DNA from: Rhypophila decipiens
Taxonomy: Eukaryota > Ascomycota > Sordariomycetes > Sordariales > Naviculisporaceae
Length of the DNA stretch: 64,000 nt
NCBI GenBank assembly: GCA_033297075.1
Contig: MU858064.1
Location: forward strand, 124,001 to 188,000
Reading direction: 5' to 3'
The notes below the pieces were generated by a model. The model saw only the letters and a program-made list of their open reading frames with translations. It did not search any database and was not told where the DNA came from. Shown here piece after piece: positions 1-9,409 of this stretch (position 1 is its first letter; every line of letters begins with the position of its first letter). The translations under genes and the position numbers were made by a program.

Positions 1-69
1 GGGCACAGGAAGAATGGGCAGACTCATCTGAATAAAAGAGTGAACGATTTGTTTGCAAGATGCGGCCCA

Positions 70-106
70 TGGAGACATGCCCAGATCAGACCGGACAGTG
101 TTCCCA
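70..106 (-). other. Inter-snoRNA hairpin H0 (degenerate)
   Basis: Read on the minus strand, this copy keeps the inner UGUCC/GGGCA pairing and replaces the outer GGG/CCC pairs of the other copies by ACA/UGU, so the helix survives sequence change. One outer pair (A-C) is lost. Confidence 0.6.
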
Positions 107-154
107 TAGGAAAAAGAGAGAGAGAAAAAGAATGAGAGAAAGATGAAAACGCAG

Positions 155-239
155 GTAGCCTCAGTTCAAAGGCTCTGGGAGATCTGATCATCAGTCCAAA
201 GGACCTCGTCTCCCAGAGTGGCAAGTCATCATAGGCTAA
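155..239 (-). ncRNA. Box C/D snoRNA A
   Basis: On the minus strand the C box ATGATGA lies at 232-226 and the D box CTGA at 164-161. A terminal stem pairs TAGCC (238-234) with GGCTA (160-156). Internal D' (CTGA, 194-191) and C' (TGATGAT) boxes are visible, so the RNA could guide two 2'-O-methylations. The guide segment next to D' reads GAGGTCCTTTGGA. The target was not identified by eye. This copy has the clearest complete set of boxes in the cluster. Confidence 0.82.
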
Positions 240-316
240 CTTTTATGCTTAATCTTCGTTGTATTCGTTTCATCCCCCCGCGGACATTGACCATATATTC
301 CCCCGAAAGCCATCCG

Positions 317-358
317 TGGAGGGGTGCCTAGGATTGCCAGTCCCAGACAGCCCCCCCA
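317..358 (-). other. Inter-snoRNA hairpin H1
   Basis: On the minus strand this is an eight-pair outer stem, a one-nucleotide bulge, a five-pair middle stem, a four-pair upper stem and a CUGGCAA loop. The middle stem is UGUCU/AGGCA, where other copies have UGUCC/GGGCA: a compensated C-G to U-A change. Confidence 0.7.
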
Positions 359-384
359 AAGAGAAAGAAAAACAAAAGAAAATG

Positions 385-469
385 TGACCTCAGTCATAAT
401 TAGCCACTCTGGATCCCACTCATGGGTCACTGACCTCGATCCAGATGTGGGGCAACTCATCATAGGCCA
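385..469 (-). ncRNA. Box C/D snoRNA B
   Basis: The C box ATGATGA is at 463-457, the D box CTGA at 393-390, and the terminal stem is TGGCC (469-465) with GGTCA (389-385). The guide segment before the D box is GGCTAATTATGA. It shares the internal GGATCGAGGTC segment with copy C, so the two are paralogues. The D' box is not clear in this copy. A box C/D RNA is expected to direct 2'-O-methylation of rRNA or snRNA in the nucleolus. Confidence 0.8.
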
Positions 470-515
470 ACAGAAAATACTACACTCCAAGCTGGAAAAG
501 CCCCCGTACTCGCCT

Positions 516-557
516 TGGAGGGGTGCCCAGGACTGCCAGGCCCGGACATCCCCCCCA
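516..557 (-). other. Inter-snoRNA hairpin H2
   Basis: Same fold as H1 with the standard outer stem UGGGGGGG/CCCCUCCA and UGUCC/GGGCA middle stem; the closing pair of the loop is a C-U mismatch. Confidence 0.7.
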
Positions 558-582
558 AAGAAAAAAAAAACAAAGAAAAAAG

Positions 583-664
583 TGACCTCAGGTAGAGCCA
601 CCCTGGATTCGCTTCATTGGTCGCCAGACCTCGATCCAGAGATGGGGCAAGTCATCATTGGCCA
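583..664 (-). ncRNA. Box C/D snoRNA C
   Basis: The C box ATGATGA is at 658-652 and the D box CTGA at 591-588. The terminal stem pairs TGGCC (664-660) with GGTCA (587-583). The guide segment before the D box is AGGGTGGCTCTAC. Spacing between C and D is about 60 nt, normal for the class. Confidence 0.8.
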
Positions 665-714
665 ATTGTAGTTTTCAACTGCTCCTCTGCTAGTAAATCA
701 TACCTGACCGACCA

Positions 715-756
715 TGGAGGGGTGCCCGGCCTTGCCAGTCCCGGACAGCCCCCCCA
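715..756 (-). other. Inter-snoRNA hairpin H3
   Basis: Outer and middle stems as in H1; the upper stem is weaker because the 3' arm reads GGCC instead of UCCU. Confidence 0.65.
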
Positions 757-798
757 TAGAAGGAAGGCAATGAAGGACAAAAGTAGACGAGTAAAGGA

Positions 799-896
799 TG
801 GACCTCAGGTTTTCAAGAGGATTCTCTTGCCACTATAGAATCTGCTCACTAGTCCCTAAGGACCTCGGCAATCAAGTGGATGTCATCATCGGCCAA
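799..896 (-). ncRNA. Box C/D snoRNA D
   Basis: The C box GATGATGA is at 890-883 and the D box CTGA at 808-805. The terminal stem pairs TTGGCC with GGTCCA (804-799). The guide segment before the D box is ATCCTCTTGAAAAC. It is the longest copy, with an extra ~15 nt between the internal segment and the D box. Confidence 0.8.
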
Positions 897-982
897 CCTT
901 TGGTCCCGGTCACATGATCAGTCATCATCAGTCATCACCCACTCAAGCTCATGACGATAGCTGAATAGCCCCCGACGGTCCA

Positions 983-1024
983 TGGAGGGGTGCCCAGGAT
1001 GGTAAGTCCCGGACCTCCCCCCCA
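983..1024 (-). other. Inter-snoRNA hairpin H4
   Basis: Outer stem intact; middle stem GGUCC/GGGCA has one lost pair; upper stem GGGA/UCCU with loop CUUACCA. Confidence 0.65.
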
Positions 1025-1108
1025 TGAAAGGAAACAAGTGAAAGACGAAAAGAAGCAGTAAAAGACAAAAATAAAAAGGTTAACGACGAGAAAGCAAGCG
1101 AGGGAATA

Positions 1109-1196
1109 GAACCTCAGGTATCGGCCTCTACTGATAGGATCTGCTCATTGGCCCATCAGGACCTCAGTCCAGAGAGTACCATGTCATCATCGGCTA
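1109..1196 (-). ncRNA. Box C/D snoRNA E
   Basis: The C box GATGATGA is at 1191-1184, the D' box CTGA at 1167-1164, a C'-like TGATGG follows, and the D box CTGA is at 1117-1114. The terminal stem AGCC/GGTT includes a G-U pair. The guide segment before the D box is AGAGGCCGATAC. Confidence 0.8.
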
Positions 1197-1258
1197 ACGT
1201 TTGCTCTCTGTCTCTGTGTCTCTGTCTCTGTGTGAGTTCATAACTCCCGACGTAACCG

Positions 1259-1300
1259 TGGAGGGGTGCCCAGAATTGCTAGTCCTGGACATCCCCCCCA
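1259..1300 (-). other. Inter-snoRNA hairpin H5
   Basis: Outer and middle stems intact. The upper stem is AGGA/UUCU, where other copies have GGGA/UCCU: both changes keep pairing. Confidence 0.7.
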
Positions 1301-1339
1301 CAGAAGTAAAAAAGGTGGAGAAGAAGGAAGAATGTCAGA

Positions 1340-1424
1340 GAGCCTCAGGAATAGACCGCTCTTGAGGGCTTGCTCATCGATCAAGAGATCTCAGCCCAGA
1401 GAGTGGAAAGTCATCATAGGCCAA
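1340..1424 (-). ncRNA. Box C/D snoRNA F (promoter-proximal copy)
   Basis: The C box ATGATGA is at 1417-1411, the D' box CTGA at 1394-1391 followed by a C'-like GATGAG, and the D box CTGA at 1348-1345. The terminal stem is GGCC (1422-1419) with GGCT. The guide segment before the D box is GAGCGGTCTATTC. It is the first snoRNA of the cluster in the direction of transcription. Confidence 0.8.
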
Positions 1425-1468
1425 CATGGTGTTTTCATGATTTTTCTGATGCCCTCTGATGCCCTCCA

Positions 1469-1505
1469 TGGCGGGGTGGTGAGTAAAAACCCAACAGCCC
1501 CGCCA
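1469..1505 (-). other. Inter-snoRNA hairpin H6 (first in transcript)
   Basis: The outer stem is UGGCGGGG/CCCCGCCA, a C-G pair replacing the G-U pair of the other copies. The inner stem has a different sequence (GGGU/ACUC, UUUU loop) but still pairs. Confidence 0.7.
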
Positions 1506-1510
1506 TAGAG

Positions 1511-2270
1511 AGCACCAGCTCCGCCGACAATCAAGGCTGAGATGATTTTGCTGTCGTTTGGCGGAGAGCAATGACACTGTCACGCTTGAGAATGAATGTT
1601 GAATGGGATTTGGAGGATAGGTAACGGAGATGAGGGGGAAATAGAGCCGAGGGAGAAAAGTTTCGACTCTGAGCACTTGCCGGCCAAGAAGATGGAGATG
1701 ATTTGGGGACAGACAGGGCGGTTTGTGCAGATGTTGACTGAAGAAAGCGAGGCTGAACGAATGGGAATTGGGAGAGGATTACGCGGCCGAAGATGTTGAG
1801 GGAGAAAAGAAGCGGAAGAAGGCAACGGTGACGATGATGGAGGAAGGGAAGAAGAGAAGAAGAGGGCGATGACTGTACTGATGAGGGAAGAGAAGGTGAA
1901 GGTGGTGTTGTGTTGTGTTTGTTTTTGTCGTGTGGGTTGAAAATTGAGAGTGGAGTGAAATAATTTTGTGGGCAGAAGGGGGGGAAGGCAGACAAGTGAC
2001 GGCCAGAGCGGCAGAGAAAAGCAGGGAAGCGAGCAGAAAAGTGGGGCGAAAAAAGCTGGTTGGCTGCCTTGGCCCTTGGGCAGACTGGCCGAGCAGTGAC
2101 GGAGCAGACACGTGCGTTGCTGGTGTGCTGGAGAGTGAGAAGGAAGGAGACCACGTGCAGCACATGGAGCTTTCGGGTTGGGCGGCAGCCATCAACCTGT
2201 CCGGCACAAGAGGGATCTGGACAGTCCTTTGAAGGAGGTCGTGTGTCGGTTTCAAGGCTCAGCAGATAAC
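1511..2270 (-). promoter_or_regulatory. Probable 5' leader and promoter region of the snoRNA transcript
   Basis: The minus strand here is strongly C/T- and CACAA-rich with long pyrimidine runs (1600-1950), the composition usual for fungal promoters and transcript leaders, and it lies directly upstream of the snoRNA cluster. Open frames of up to 210 codons occur on the minus strand, but they are low-complexity Ser/Pro/Phe sequence without recognisable domains. I treat them as chance frames. The exact start site cannot be placed from sequence alone. Confidence 0.4.
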
Positions 2271-4366
2271 AAGATTATGGCTCCAGTATGAAGGGGAATT
2301 AAAAGATCATCAGAATTGGTCTCATTACGTAGAGGAGAGATGACCTGTCTTGCAGTTCGTGCCAGTTTTGCTGTGCTGGTAGAGATCATCCACCGTCGGC
2401 GTTTGCTTCTGACAGACAAGCCACCCTTTCGCCGTCCATGGCTCTATATCTTGCCTGACAACTGGAAATGGATACTCCGTAGACACCTGCAGAAACTGCC
2501 AGCTGAAATTTCGAACATGAAACCGTCTTCCAAGCCTCAAATTTCGTTTTTTTTGCCCATGTGATGGCTGATGCTGTAGATTCCAAGTTCTCGTAACTAC
2601 CTCTCCTCTATGATCCTATCGACACAGCACTGCTGTTACGGAAAGAAGATCCAGTCAATAGACTTTCCTGGATCAAATCTTGAACAAGGATAATGTTGTG
2701 CTGGAACGAGATCCATTCTTAGAAACTTTTCGCGATCGACCGGGACAGGCTGCAGGCTTGCGAAATAGCATGAAAGCAAGGATTGAGTTCGTTGATTCTG
2801 AGCCAGATTCTGATGCAAGAATGATCACCATGATCTACTTTCTAATGAACGGAATTGACTTGTCGAACTAGTTCTCACAGTAGATTATTAATTCTTCTTT
2901 ATATGGCAAGGCTCACGCTATTACGAACCCGGTTAGACCCAGCCTCGAGGGTCATTAATCTAGTGCGATCTACGACAAAGCCAGGTTTTTACTCAATGTC
3001 CACCGGGAATTGACATCCGTGAAAATGGGGCTTATGGGAACTGGTATGTTGATGATACCATGCTAAACTCTGACCACCAGGTCGAGAAGGCAGGTGCAGC
3101 CGAGCCTACGCTCTCGCATGCTTTCTGAATTAGCTCATGTTAGATAGGTATCCACAATCCACCACAACTATCACATGATATCCCTTGCAGCTGTACCCGG
3201 GTAAGGGAGGCGGTTGGAAAGCCATGTGTCTGATTATTGCCACGCGAAAGCTACTTGTCAAAAGCTAAAAGCGCCCCTGAACCCTTTTTCGAGTAAGGTT
3301 AACGGATAGACAATTGAACGAGATTTGCCTAGAGAGCTGACCAGCGATACAAATCCAAGGTTGTGCGCTGGACTCGAGTTTCGGAGTATCTGAGACGAGA
3401 ATACAAGTCGGTGAGATTTATTCTATCGTCTTAAAATTGTGTATTAGCTTTCAAAAGAACCTGGCCTGTTTCACGAGATCTTTTCATGAAGGATTTCAGG
3501 GCGGCAGTCGCGGAGCCTCAGAGGTAAGCTACAATGGGATGTACTTCACAGCCCCTGTCCCTGATAGCTGTCGACCTTTGGGGCCGGGAGTACGACAAGT
3601 GACCAAGTTGGATAAATGATAAACGCAGGTGAACTCCCAGAGAGAGTGCAAAAGTCTACGCTTCGGTAGTTTTCCATGAAGGATGGTTTGCTTGTACAGT
3701 GGAGTGGAGGTTAGCCAGAAAGCAGCCTGAAAGGCAAGATGACCGGGGCCGCCCGGACTGCTGGCCTCAATGTTGATACATGCGTCTAACTTTGACCAGT
3801 GGAACAGAATAAACAGGAAAGGGAGAGGGCCTAGCGGCCGGTCGAGAGTCATTGATGAAGATTTCACTTGTGCATAGCGCCGATACTCCATAGTTGCACG
3901 TGGATGGCAGGTGGAACAAAAGAAAAGAATTGGTAAAGTATCCAAAAGTAAGTGATCAGTGAACAACCGTGGGAAACTTCTCGCCCCGGGAAAAAAGACA
4001 GCCAGTTAGAGTTATAGAGTCGTTCCCGGTGATATAATTCCAGCCACATAAAATATGAAGACAGCATGTCCCTAGCTTGCATGGATGATTCTAGACACCT
4101 GAATAAACCTTTTCGAGTGCGCTTGACGGGTCTTTTCCCGGAATATAAGAGCCCCTTGCCTCTCCCTGTTCCGTTCCTTTTTTCTTTTCCTCTTCCCTCC
4201 ACCTCTTACATTGAGAGGCCTCTACATTACCTTTTCCATCCATCTTTACATCTACCTCCTACATCCATCACACACTACCTGCCTACCAGCCTTTGGCTAA
4301 TACCATCACCATCATCTCCGACCATCATTTTTGTCGAACACACCGTCGACCACAGTCACAGCCATC
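2271..4366. other. Intergenic; no supported gene until the promoter of the next gene
   Basis: Short frames on both strands lack recognisable domains. From about 4150 the plus strand becomes pyrimidine-rich (CTTTTTTCTTTTCC, then CATCACC repeats) and a TATA-like AATATAAG lies at 4141-4148. This fits the core promoter and 5' leader of the gene starting at 4367. Confidence 0.45.
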
Positions 4367-5232
4367 ATGTCAACCTTCACCATCACCAGCACTCTGCCCG
4401 GCGACTCTGCCGCCGCCGCATTCTCCGGTGACCAAGGGTAAGTATTCTTTTCATACACGCAGATATCTCTTGTTTCTTATTCCTGACGACTCCCAGATCT
4501 TTTACCCTCTTTCAGAAAATTCATGAGGGGGCTATGCACAACCAAGACTACAACGCCTTCGAAGAAACATACAGGCGCTGTAACGATAGCGTCTTCGCCA
4601 CCGCTTCTGCCTGGAAGAGTACCAGCGAGGCAGTCTTCCTTCGGTGCGTCAGCGGGGGAAGCAAAGCACACGAGCCCGACTACGGACAAGCAGGAGGAAT
4701 CGTCGGCCGGATGTTGTATAATATCACAGCAATCGGCGAGACAACCAAACGAATTATGCGCTGCGTGGTAATAAAAGCAGGCCGCGAGGCTGCCCGTCGT
4801 GTGGATGGAAAGGTCGACCAACGGGCCTGGATCTGCCTTGCGTGGCTCTTTTGCTGGTAACAGACACATTGCAGGCAAATCGTCGGCGAATTCCAGCCAC
4901 TACTTGAAGAGTGGGCGCATTGGGACTTTCCCACCTTCTCTTCACAAAACCTGGGGCTGAAAATCATTGCCGCTCGGGCGACGCAGAGATTTGGGCCACC
5001 TGAGAGCGGAAATTGGGTCGACGAGGAGGATTGGCTGAGGTACTTTATGCAGACCAACCCAGACGAATGGCACTGGTTCGACAGGCCAGGGGAGAATGAA
5101 TCGGACGACTGGCTGGTTGTCTTCAGAAGACATGTACCCGACGCATACTGGTGGCTAGACCACGAGGTCCTGTCAAGACGAGGAGAACCAAGAAGCGGAG
5201 GTGGACGAGCACGAGCACGAGGACGTCGATGA
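4367..5232 (+). pseudogene. Fungal protein of unknown function, paralogue of the gene at 6354, with an in-frame stop
   Basis: Exon 1 is 4367-4437 and exon 2 is 4497-5232. The 59-nt intron (GTAAGT...CTGAC...CAG) keeps frame. The 268-codon frame aligns end to end with the protein at 6354: a shared F-(S/T)-L start, a central AW-C motif, CRQIV against CRQII, and a Trp-rich C-terminus (EW-WF, YWWLDH against SWWFQD). One TAA at 4858-4860 interrupts it directly before the conserved CRQI. The stop sits inside an 18-nt in-frame segment with GT and AG ends (4854-4871), far too short for a known fungal intron. The downstream half keeps its reading frame up to a Gly/Arg-rich tail. Either a recent pseudogene, stop readthrough, or a sequence error. 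The family is not recognised; no function is assigned. Confidence 0.6.
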
Positions 5233-6353
5233 CTTATCCCAGTGGGAACAAACACCGGCCAGTTAACTGTCGAGGAGAGAATGCAATCAAGCCTCTCCGG
5301 ATGGTGGTGGGCACAGTTACTCTCAAGACACGTTATTTTATCTCATCATTTGAACTAGGATCGAAAGGCACCCGTGTTGCCAGAGAAGTTGGATTAAAGG
5401 GAATGGCATGTGGGAATGGTTGCTCATGGAGATTTTGGACAGTACGGCACACAAGAGAGCCCAGCTAATATTCGTGACGTGATTCGCTCTGTCAGTGGAA
5501 AGGAGGAATTCGGACAACTCAAGGAGACCATTGTCATGTATCATCTAATTGACGGTATTGACCCAATGTCATCTTCATTTCCCATAATATCCAAAGCTCG
5601 TGTCCCCTCATGTGCATGGAAGCAGGCTTAGTTGTGAATTAGTACTAGATGCCAACCGTTCCTGTTGGAAGGCCGGTTCGTAGATACCACAGTGATGTGA
5701 TTTCACTTAGCAAACAGTTGAGAGTGCTGGATGCCAAGCCGCTTTTTCTCAATGCCTCATCCAATCATTGCAAACCCAGTAAACAATCACAGAGACCCAG
5801 GTAGCTCCAGTGAGCACGTCATTGGCGTATTCGTGGGGAATTGGCTGCCGCTGGCTACCTTGGCCCCTTCCTGCCGAGAGCCACCGACGGCCTGGCAACA
5901 AAACAACCCCCCTGGCTCTCTACCAAACCTCGAAATTTCACATGCCCCTCCTGCGTTGAATTGGACCGCTACAAGCAAAATCAAGCAGTTCAAGCAATTA
6001 CAATTTGAGTCGAGATATTTCCTTATTCCTTTTTACAGCATTCCATTTGCGGATTATTAGGTATGCACGTCGAATCTCCTAGGTCTACTAACCATTGTGA
6101 CTGAAAATACTGTTGCGCTGTATCGTGATTAGACCTAATTCGTCTGCGTTAGAAAAATACAATACGCCGCTCCTGAACACAGTCCCACCCACCACGTACA
6201 CTGTATAGCCCAGAGTTCATTCTCTGGCACCCCAGCTCCCGACCGGTGAGGCAGACAGCGACAGTAACCCAAACCTGTCAAAAAAGACGGCCGTGGCGAC
6301 CGTTTGTAGCACAGCAATCCTGACAATCGGATTTCCCACCACAAACAGTCGCC
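5233..6353. other. Intergenic region between the two paralogues
   Basis: No convincing gene. It holds the 3' flank of the first paralogue and the promoter of the second. Short frames around 5410-5640 have no recognisable domain. Confidence 0.4.
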
Positions 6354-7076
6354 ATGGATCGTCGCCAGTCCCATGACCAGTTCCCTACCTCGGCAGCAGC
6401 CATCCCAGCGCCCGGCCCAGCGTTCCTCCAAACCCACGACCTAAACGAGCCATCCGAGTTCTCCCTCGAAAGCCTCCGCGAAGCCGCAGCCAAGTGTCGA
6501 ACCTCCTGCTCCGAGGACCTCGAGAACTTCCGCGCGCTGGAACGCTCAATGTCCCAGCATCTGACCGAAGAGCGCGAGTACGTTGACAAAGAGCTGCGCC
6601 GGCTGATCGACCACCAGATCCTCGAGCTCCTGTCAAGCACCATCGAGATCGGCGACAACATATTCACCCGACTCGCCATCATCAAGGGGGCTCTCGACGT
6701 CGAGGACATCCAGCGGGACCTCCGATACAACCCCCGCGACTTGGGCCTCGCGTGGGCCTGTCTCCTCTGGTACTGGGCGGCTTGGAACCGAGACTGTCGA
6801 CAGATCATCGTCGAGCTGTCGCCTGTCTTGGACCAGTTCAGGAACTGGACTCCTCCGTGCGACAAGGTTTGGAAATGGGGCTTGCGGGTTGTGGGTTATG
6901 CTTGCGACAAGCGGCTTACCGAGCGACGAAATTCCTACCCGGAAGACTGGGATTGGAATACAGGCTTGATAATGGTGTTTCCTGAGGTTTCGTGGTGGTT
7001 CCAAGACGTCAGAAGAGAATGGCGCCAGGCTCTTGAGGCGCCGTCCGTACAGGTCTCTCCCGAACCTGGTGGTTGA
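6354..7076 (+). CDS. Fungal protein of unknown function (intact paralogue, 240 aa)
   Basis: A single uninterrupted frame opens at CGCCATGG, a good fungal start context, and encodes 240 residues. The N-terminal 40 residues are Pro/Ala-rich. Residues ~40-125 look helical and charged (repeated E/R/L heptad-like spacing). Residues ~130-220 are rich in tryptophan (CLLWYWAAW, SWWFQD) and contain CRQII. This half matches the neighbouring damaged copy at 4367-5232, so the pair arose by local duplication. There is no signal peptide and no clear membrane segment. I do not recognise the family and give no function. Conservation of both halves between diverged copies supports that it is a real gene. Confidence 0.7.
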   Translation: MDRRQSHDQFPTSAAAIPAPGPAFLQTHDLNEPSEFSLESLREAAAKCRTSCSEDLENFRALERSMSQHLTEEREYVDKELRRLIDHQILELLSSTIEIGDNIFTRLAIIKGALDVEDIQRDLRYNPRDLGLAWACLLWYWAAWNRDCRQIIVELSPVLDQFRNWTPPCDKVWKWGLRVVGYACDKRLTERRNSYPEDWDWNTGLIMVFPEVSWWFQDVRREWRQALEAPSVQVSPEPGG

Positions 7077-7417
7077 TTCGTAGCACTCACTACCTGGTAC
7101 GAACGATGTAAACCACTTGTTTGTCGCCAACTTACTGTTCAATCCGGCCTCGATCGCATGTCTAAGCTAACTTGTCAGGGATGCTGTCCTGTATGAAGAA
7201 GCAGATGACCTCCAGGAAACTGTTGTTATTCTAGAGCACCACAGCCTGCGAAGATCGGAAACCCTCAAGACATATCTAGTCGAGATCTCATGCTATTAAC
7301 TAGAAAGAAAACGAGAACTCGACTGGTTTGGCGGCGGTCGATGGATTGAGAGGATATTGATGCTGAAGAGAAAAGGAGAGATTCGGGTCTTCTGGAGCGG
7401 TCGAACTCATGGTATAC
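7077..7417. other. Intergenic; nothing recognised
   Basis: This is the 3' flank of the 6354 gene. No gene, RNA or repeat was recognised. Confidence 0.4.
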
Positions 7418-7640
7418 GAGTTGGTCATCGTCGTCGTCCTCGTCGCGGCCGTTTTCTTGGCCTCCGCAGAGAATATCGAGCAGTCCATCTTCACGACCGG
7501 ACGCTTCGTCTTCTTAGACGGGTTGTTGACGAGTTCGTCATCGTCGTCGTCGTGGCCGTTGTCTTGGCCTCCGCAGAGAATATCGAGCAGTCCATCTTCA
7601 CGACGGGACACTTCGTCTGCTGAAACGGGGTTGTTGTCGA
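7418..7640. repeat. Two-copy ~107-bp tandem duplication with (GTC)n
   Basis: The segment GTCATCGTCGTCGTC followed by TTGGCCTCCGCAGAGAATATC occurs twice; the CCTCCGCAGAG cores start at 7461 and 7568. Read on the minus strand the two copies would encode a similar Asp-rich peptide, but they lie in different frames. A coding origin, if any, is therefore broken by a shift between copies. Flanking minus-strand frames reach 160 codons without a recognisable domain. Confidence 0.6.
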
Positions 7641-8983
7641 TAGCCAGGTGCGGCATGCCACGCCTCGGACAAAGCGACTCCGAAAGAAAACCGAGGAAGA
7701 TACTAACCTCGACTGTCTCGCATCGACTTTGTGTCTCCACATCTGGAAACGTATTGGCACACGTATCTACTCTCAGTGCCAACGGTAAACGACACTGACG
7801 ACGACCGGGTACCTCGCAAAATCACGTACAAGATTTCCGCTATGGATTCGCCAAGCACTCCTCAACAGCTTTTGCACCAAGGGGAAGAAGAAGAAGGGCG
7901 GAAAGCGTGCCTCTAAGCCGAAGAGAATCTTCTATCCTACCTCTGGACCATGGAGTGGGTTGGTTTGATAGGTACCATTTGGGCCGAACGCCAAAGATCT
8001 GTGGTTTACGCTGAGAAAGACGATTCGAGGGTCCTCATTACGGGTGTTCCTGGGTAGCCACTCGCTTCATATTCATCTGCTTGGCCCTTCTCTGCCAAAC
8101 TTGCCCATAATGAGTCTCAATATTTTATCAGGTACGGCCTTCTTTTCTTTACTTTCATGACTGACCACATCTTGTTCCTCAATTACTTTAAACAGCTGAT
8201 TCTTCACTTGGACTAAGCTAACATTTCCGATCCTCTTCTAGGCTCTCCCTGGCTAATAGAGAGTGCTAGCAAATGGCGTTTATTAGCACTATACGATGGA
8301 CCAACCCCGACCTTTGGAAGCTCAGTATGCTGCTTACCCAGCGCAGCCTCTAGCTCGATTGCTAGAGCAGCAGCCAATGGTCAAACAAAGAACAGCAGCG
8401 AGTACGCCACTGACAGACACTTCTGTGTCCTTCACCTGGCTTCCACGTGACTCACTGAAGCCAGAACCCCCCTGTCCAACCGGACCATGAAGGTTCTCCA
8501 GTGCAAAAGCCACAGTATCATCCTCAGAAGGACCCCAGAAGGATGTATTTCCCATTTGAGCATCGAGCAGATGCAATGACGCCACCTCTGCCATGAAAGA
8601 GTCTGTGACTCACTCAGATAGAATTTGGGATAGCGATGGAAAAGAATTTACGGCGACCATCAGGATGTGTAATTCGGGTCAGGAAAAGTTTTCACGTCAT
8701 GCACGCCAGGACAGGAAAGGCCGGACTCGAAGATGAGCTCCGCTCGAAAAGTTCAAATTCCAGCAGAACAAGCTTTGAAGAAATTTTCTCGACGATGCAT
8801 GGGAAAATGTTGTTATGATTTGTGCTATGAGGTTTCCGGGAACTGCATGATGCGTGTGTTTGCCTTTTGGTGTTGTGCGTCAGTTCAACTCCTTCCATGG
8901 TTTAATTTGTTCTTCTTCTTCCTCGTGACAGTGTAAATTTTGCTCTGGTCTTTACTTTCCTAGAGTTGTGCACTGTGCTTGCT

Positions 8984-9023
8984 GGCTTTAACGTTGTGGA
9001 TCTTGTCGCTTCAATTGCGTAGC
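8984..9023. repeat. Dispersed repeat, copy 1 (copy 2 at 19622-19660)
   Basis: GGCTTTAACGTTGT-GATCTTGTCGCTTCAA occurs here and, with one substitution, at 19622. The similarity continues weakly on both sides (GCACTG upstream, GATTCTC downstream). Probably a relic of an old interspersed element. Confidence 0.55.
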
Positions 9024-9409
9024 CATGAGGATTCTCAAAGAACATGTCGGCCATTTCGATAGAATATCTGCTATCTCTCTTTTGCCGTGGGAGTTACGTG
9101 GATTCTTTTGTTTTTCACCTTGAGAGCCTGAGGTTGAGATTCAGTCCACCCGAATTACAAGGCTCCTTCGGCTATTGTTTTTCCGCGATTTGATTGGCTA
9201 GAAATCTGTTGTCCATAAAATAATGTCTACGAGTTCTGGCCAATGAAAAGGGTCCGTAGAGAAATGGGGCTTGGCATCGATAAGACCAAGTGGAGTCCCT
9301 TGCCACCCCTATCGAAACGCGCAAGTTTGCTCAACGCAGTCCCGAAATCTGGTACGTACGTACGTTAACGTACCATCTATTTTTGGCGAGGTAGTAGGAG
9401 TGGAAGCTA

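Larger units (their letters stand above)
1..1510 (-). other. Polycistronic box C/D snoRNA cluster (precursor region, left end open)
   Basis: Seven copies of a hairpin motif start at 70, 317, 516, 715, 983, 1259 and 1469 (spacing 247, 199, 199, 268, 276 and 210). Between each neighbouring pair lies one box C/D snoRNA read on the minus strand. Each unit reads, 5' to 3' in the RNA: hairpin, ~45-110 nt spacer, snoRNA, pyrimidine-rich spacer, next hairpin. The six snoRNAs resemble one another, so the array grew by tandem duplication. I see no conserved GT/AG splice signals flanking the snoRNAs, so a single precursor cut at the hairpins fits better than intronic hosting. The purine-rich plus-strand tracts are the complement of the pyrimidine spacers and make several spurious open frames here. 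The array probably continues beyond position 1. No protein-coding gene is supported in this interval. Confidence 0.8.

Noticed and set aside
236..601. Minus-strand frame with repeated peptide blocks
   Set aside because: The repetition comes from the hairpin and snoRNA copies, not from a protein.
1207..1232. TCTCTGTG microsatellite
   Set aside because: A short simple repeat in the spacer of the snoRNA array; not informative on its own.
317..1505. Hairpin copies as exons of an intronic snoRNA host gene
   Set aside because: No conserved donor or AG acceptor around the copies, while both arms covary as a stem.
1531..2163. 210-codon minus-strand open frame
   Set aside because: Low-complexity Ser/Pro/Phe sequence in a pyrimidine-rich stretch upstream of the snoRNA cluster; better explained as promoter/leader.
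3529..3966. 145-codon minus-strand frame
   Set aside because: No domain, no start context, no intron signals; likely chance.
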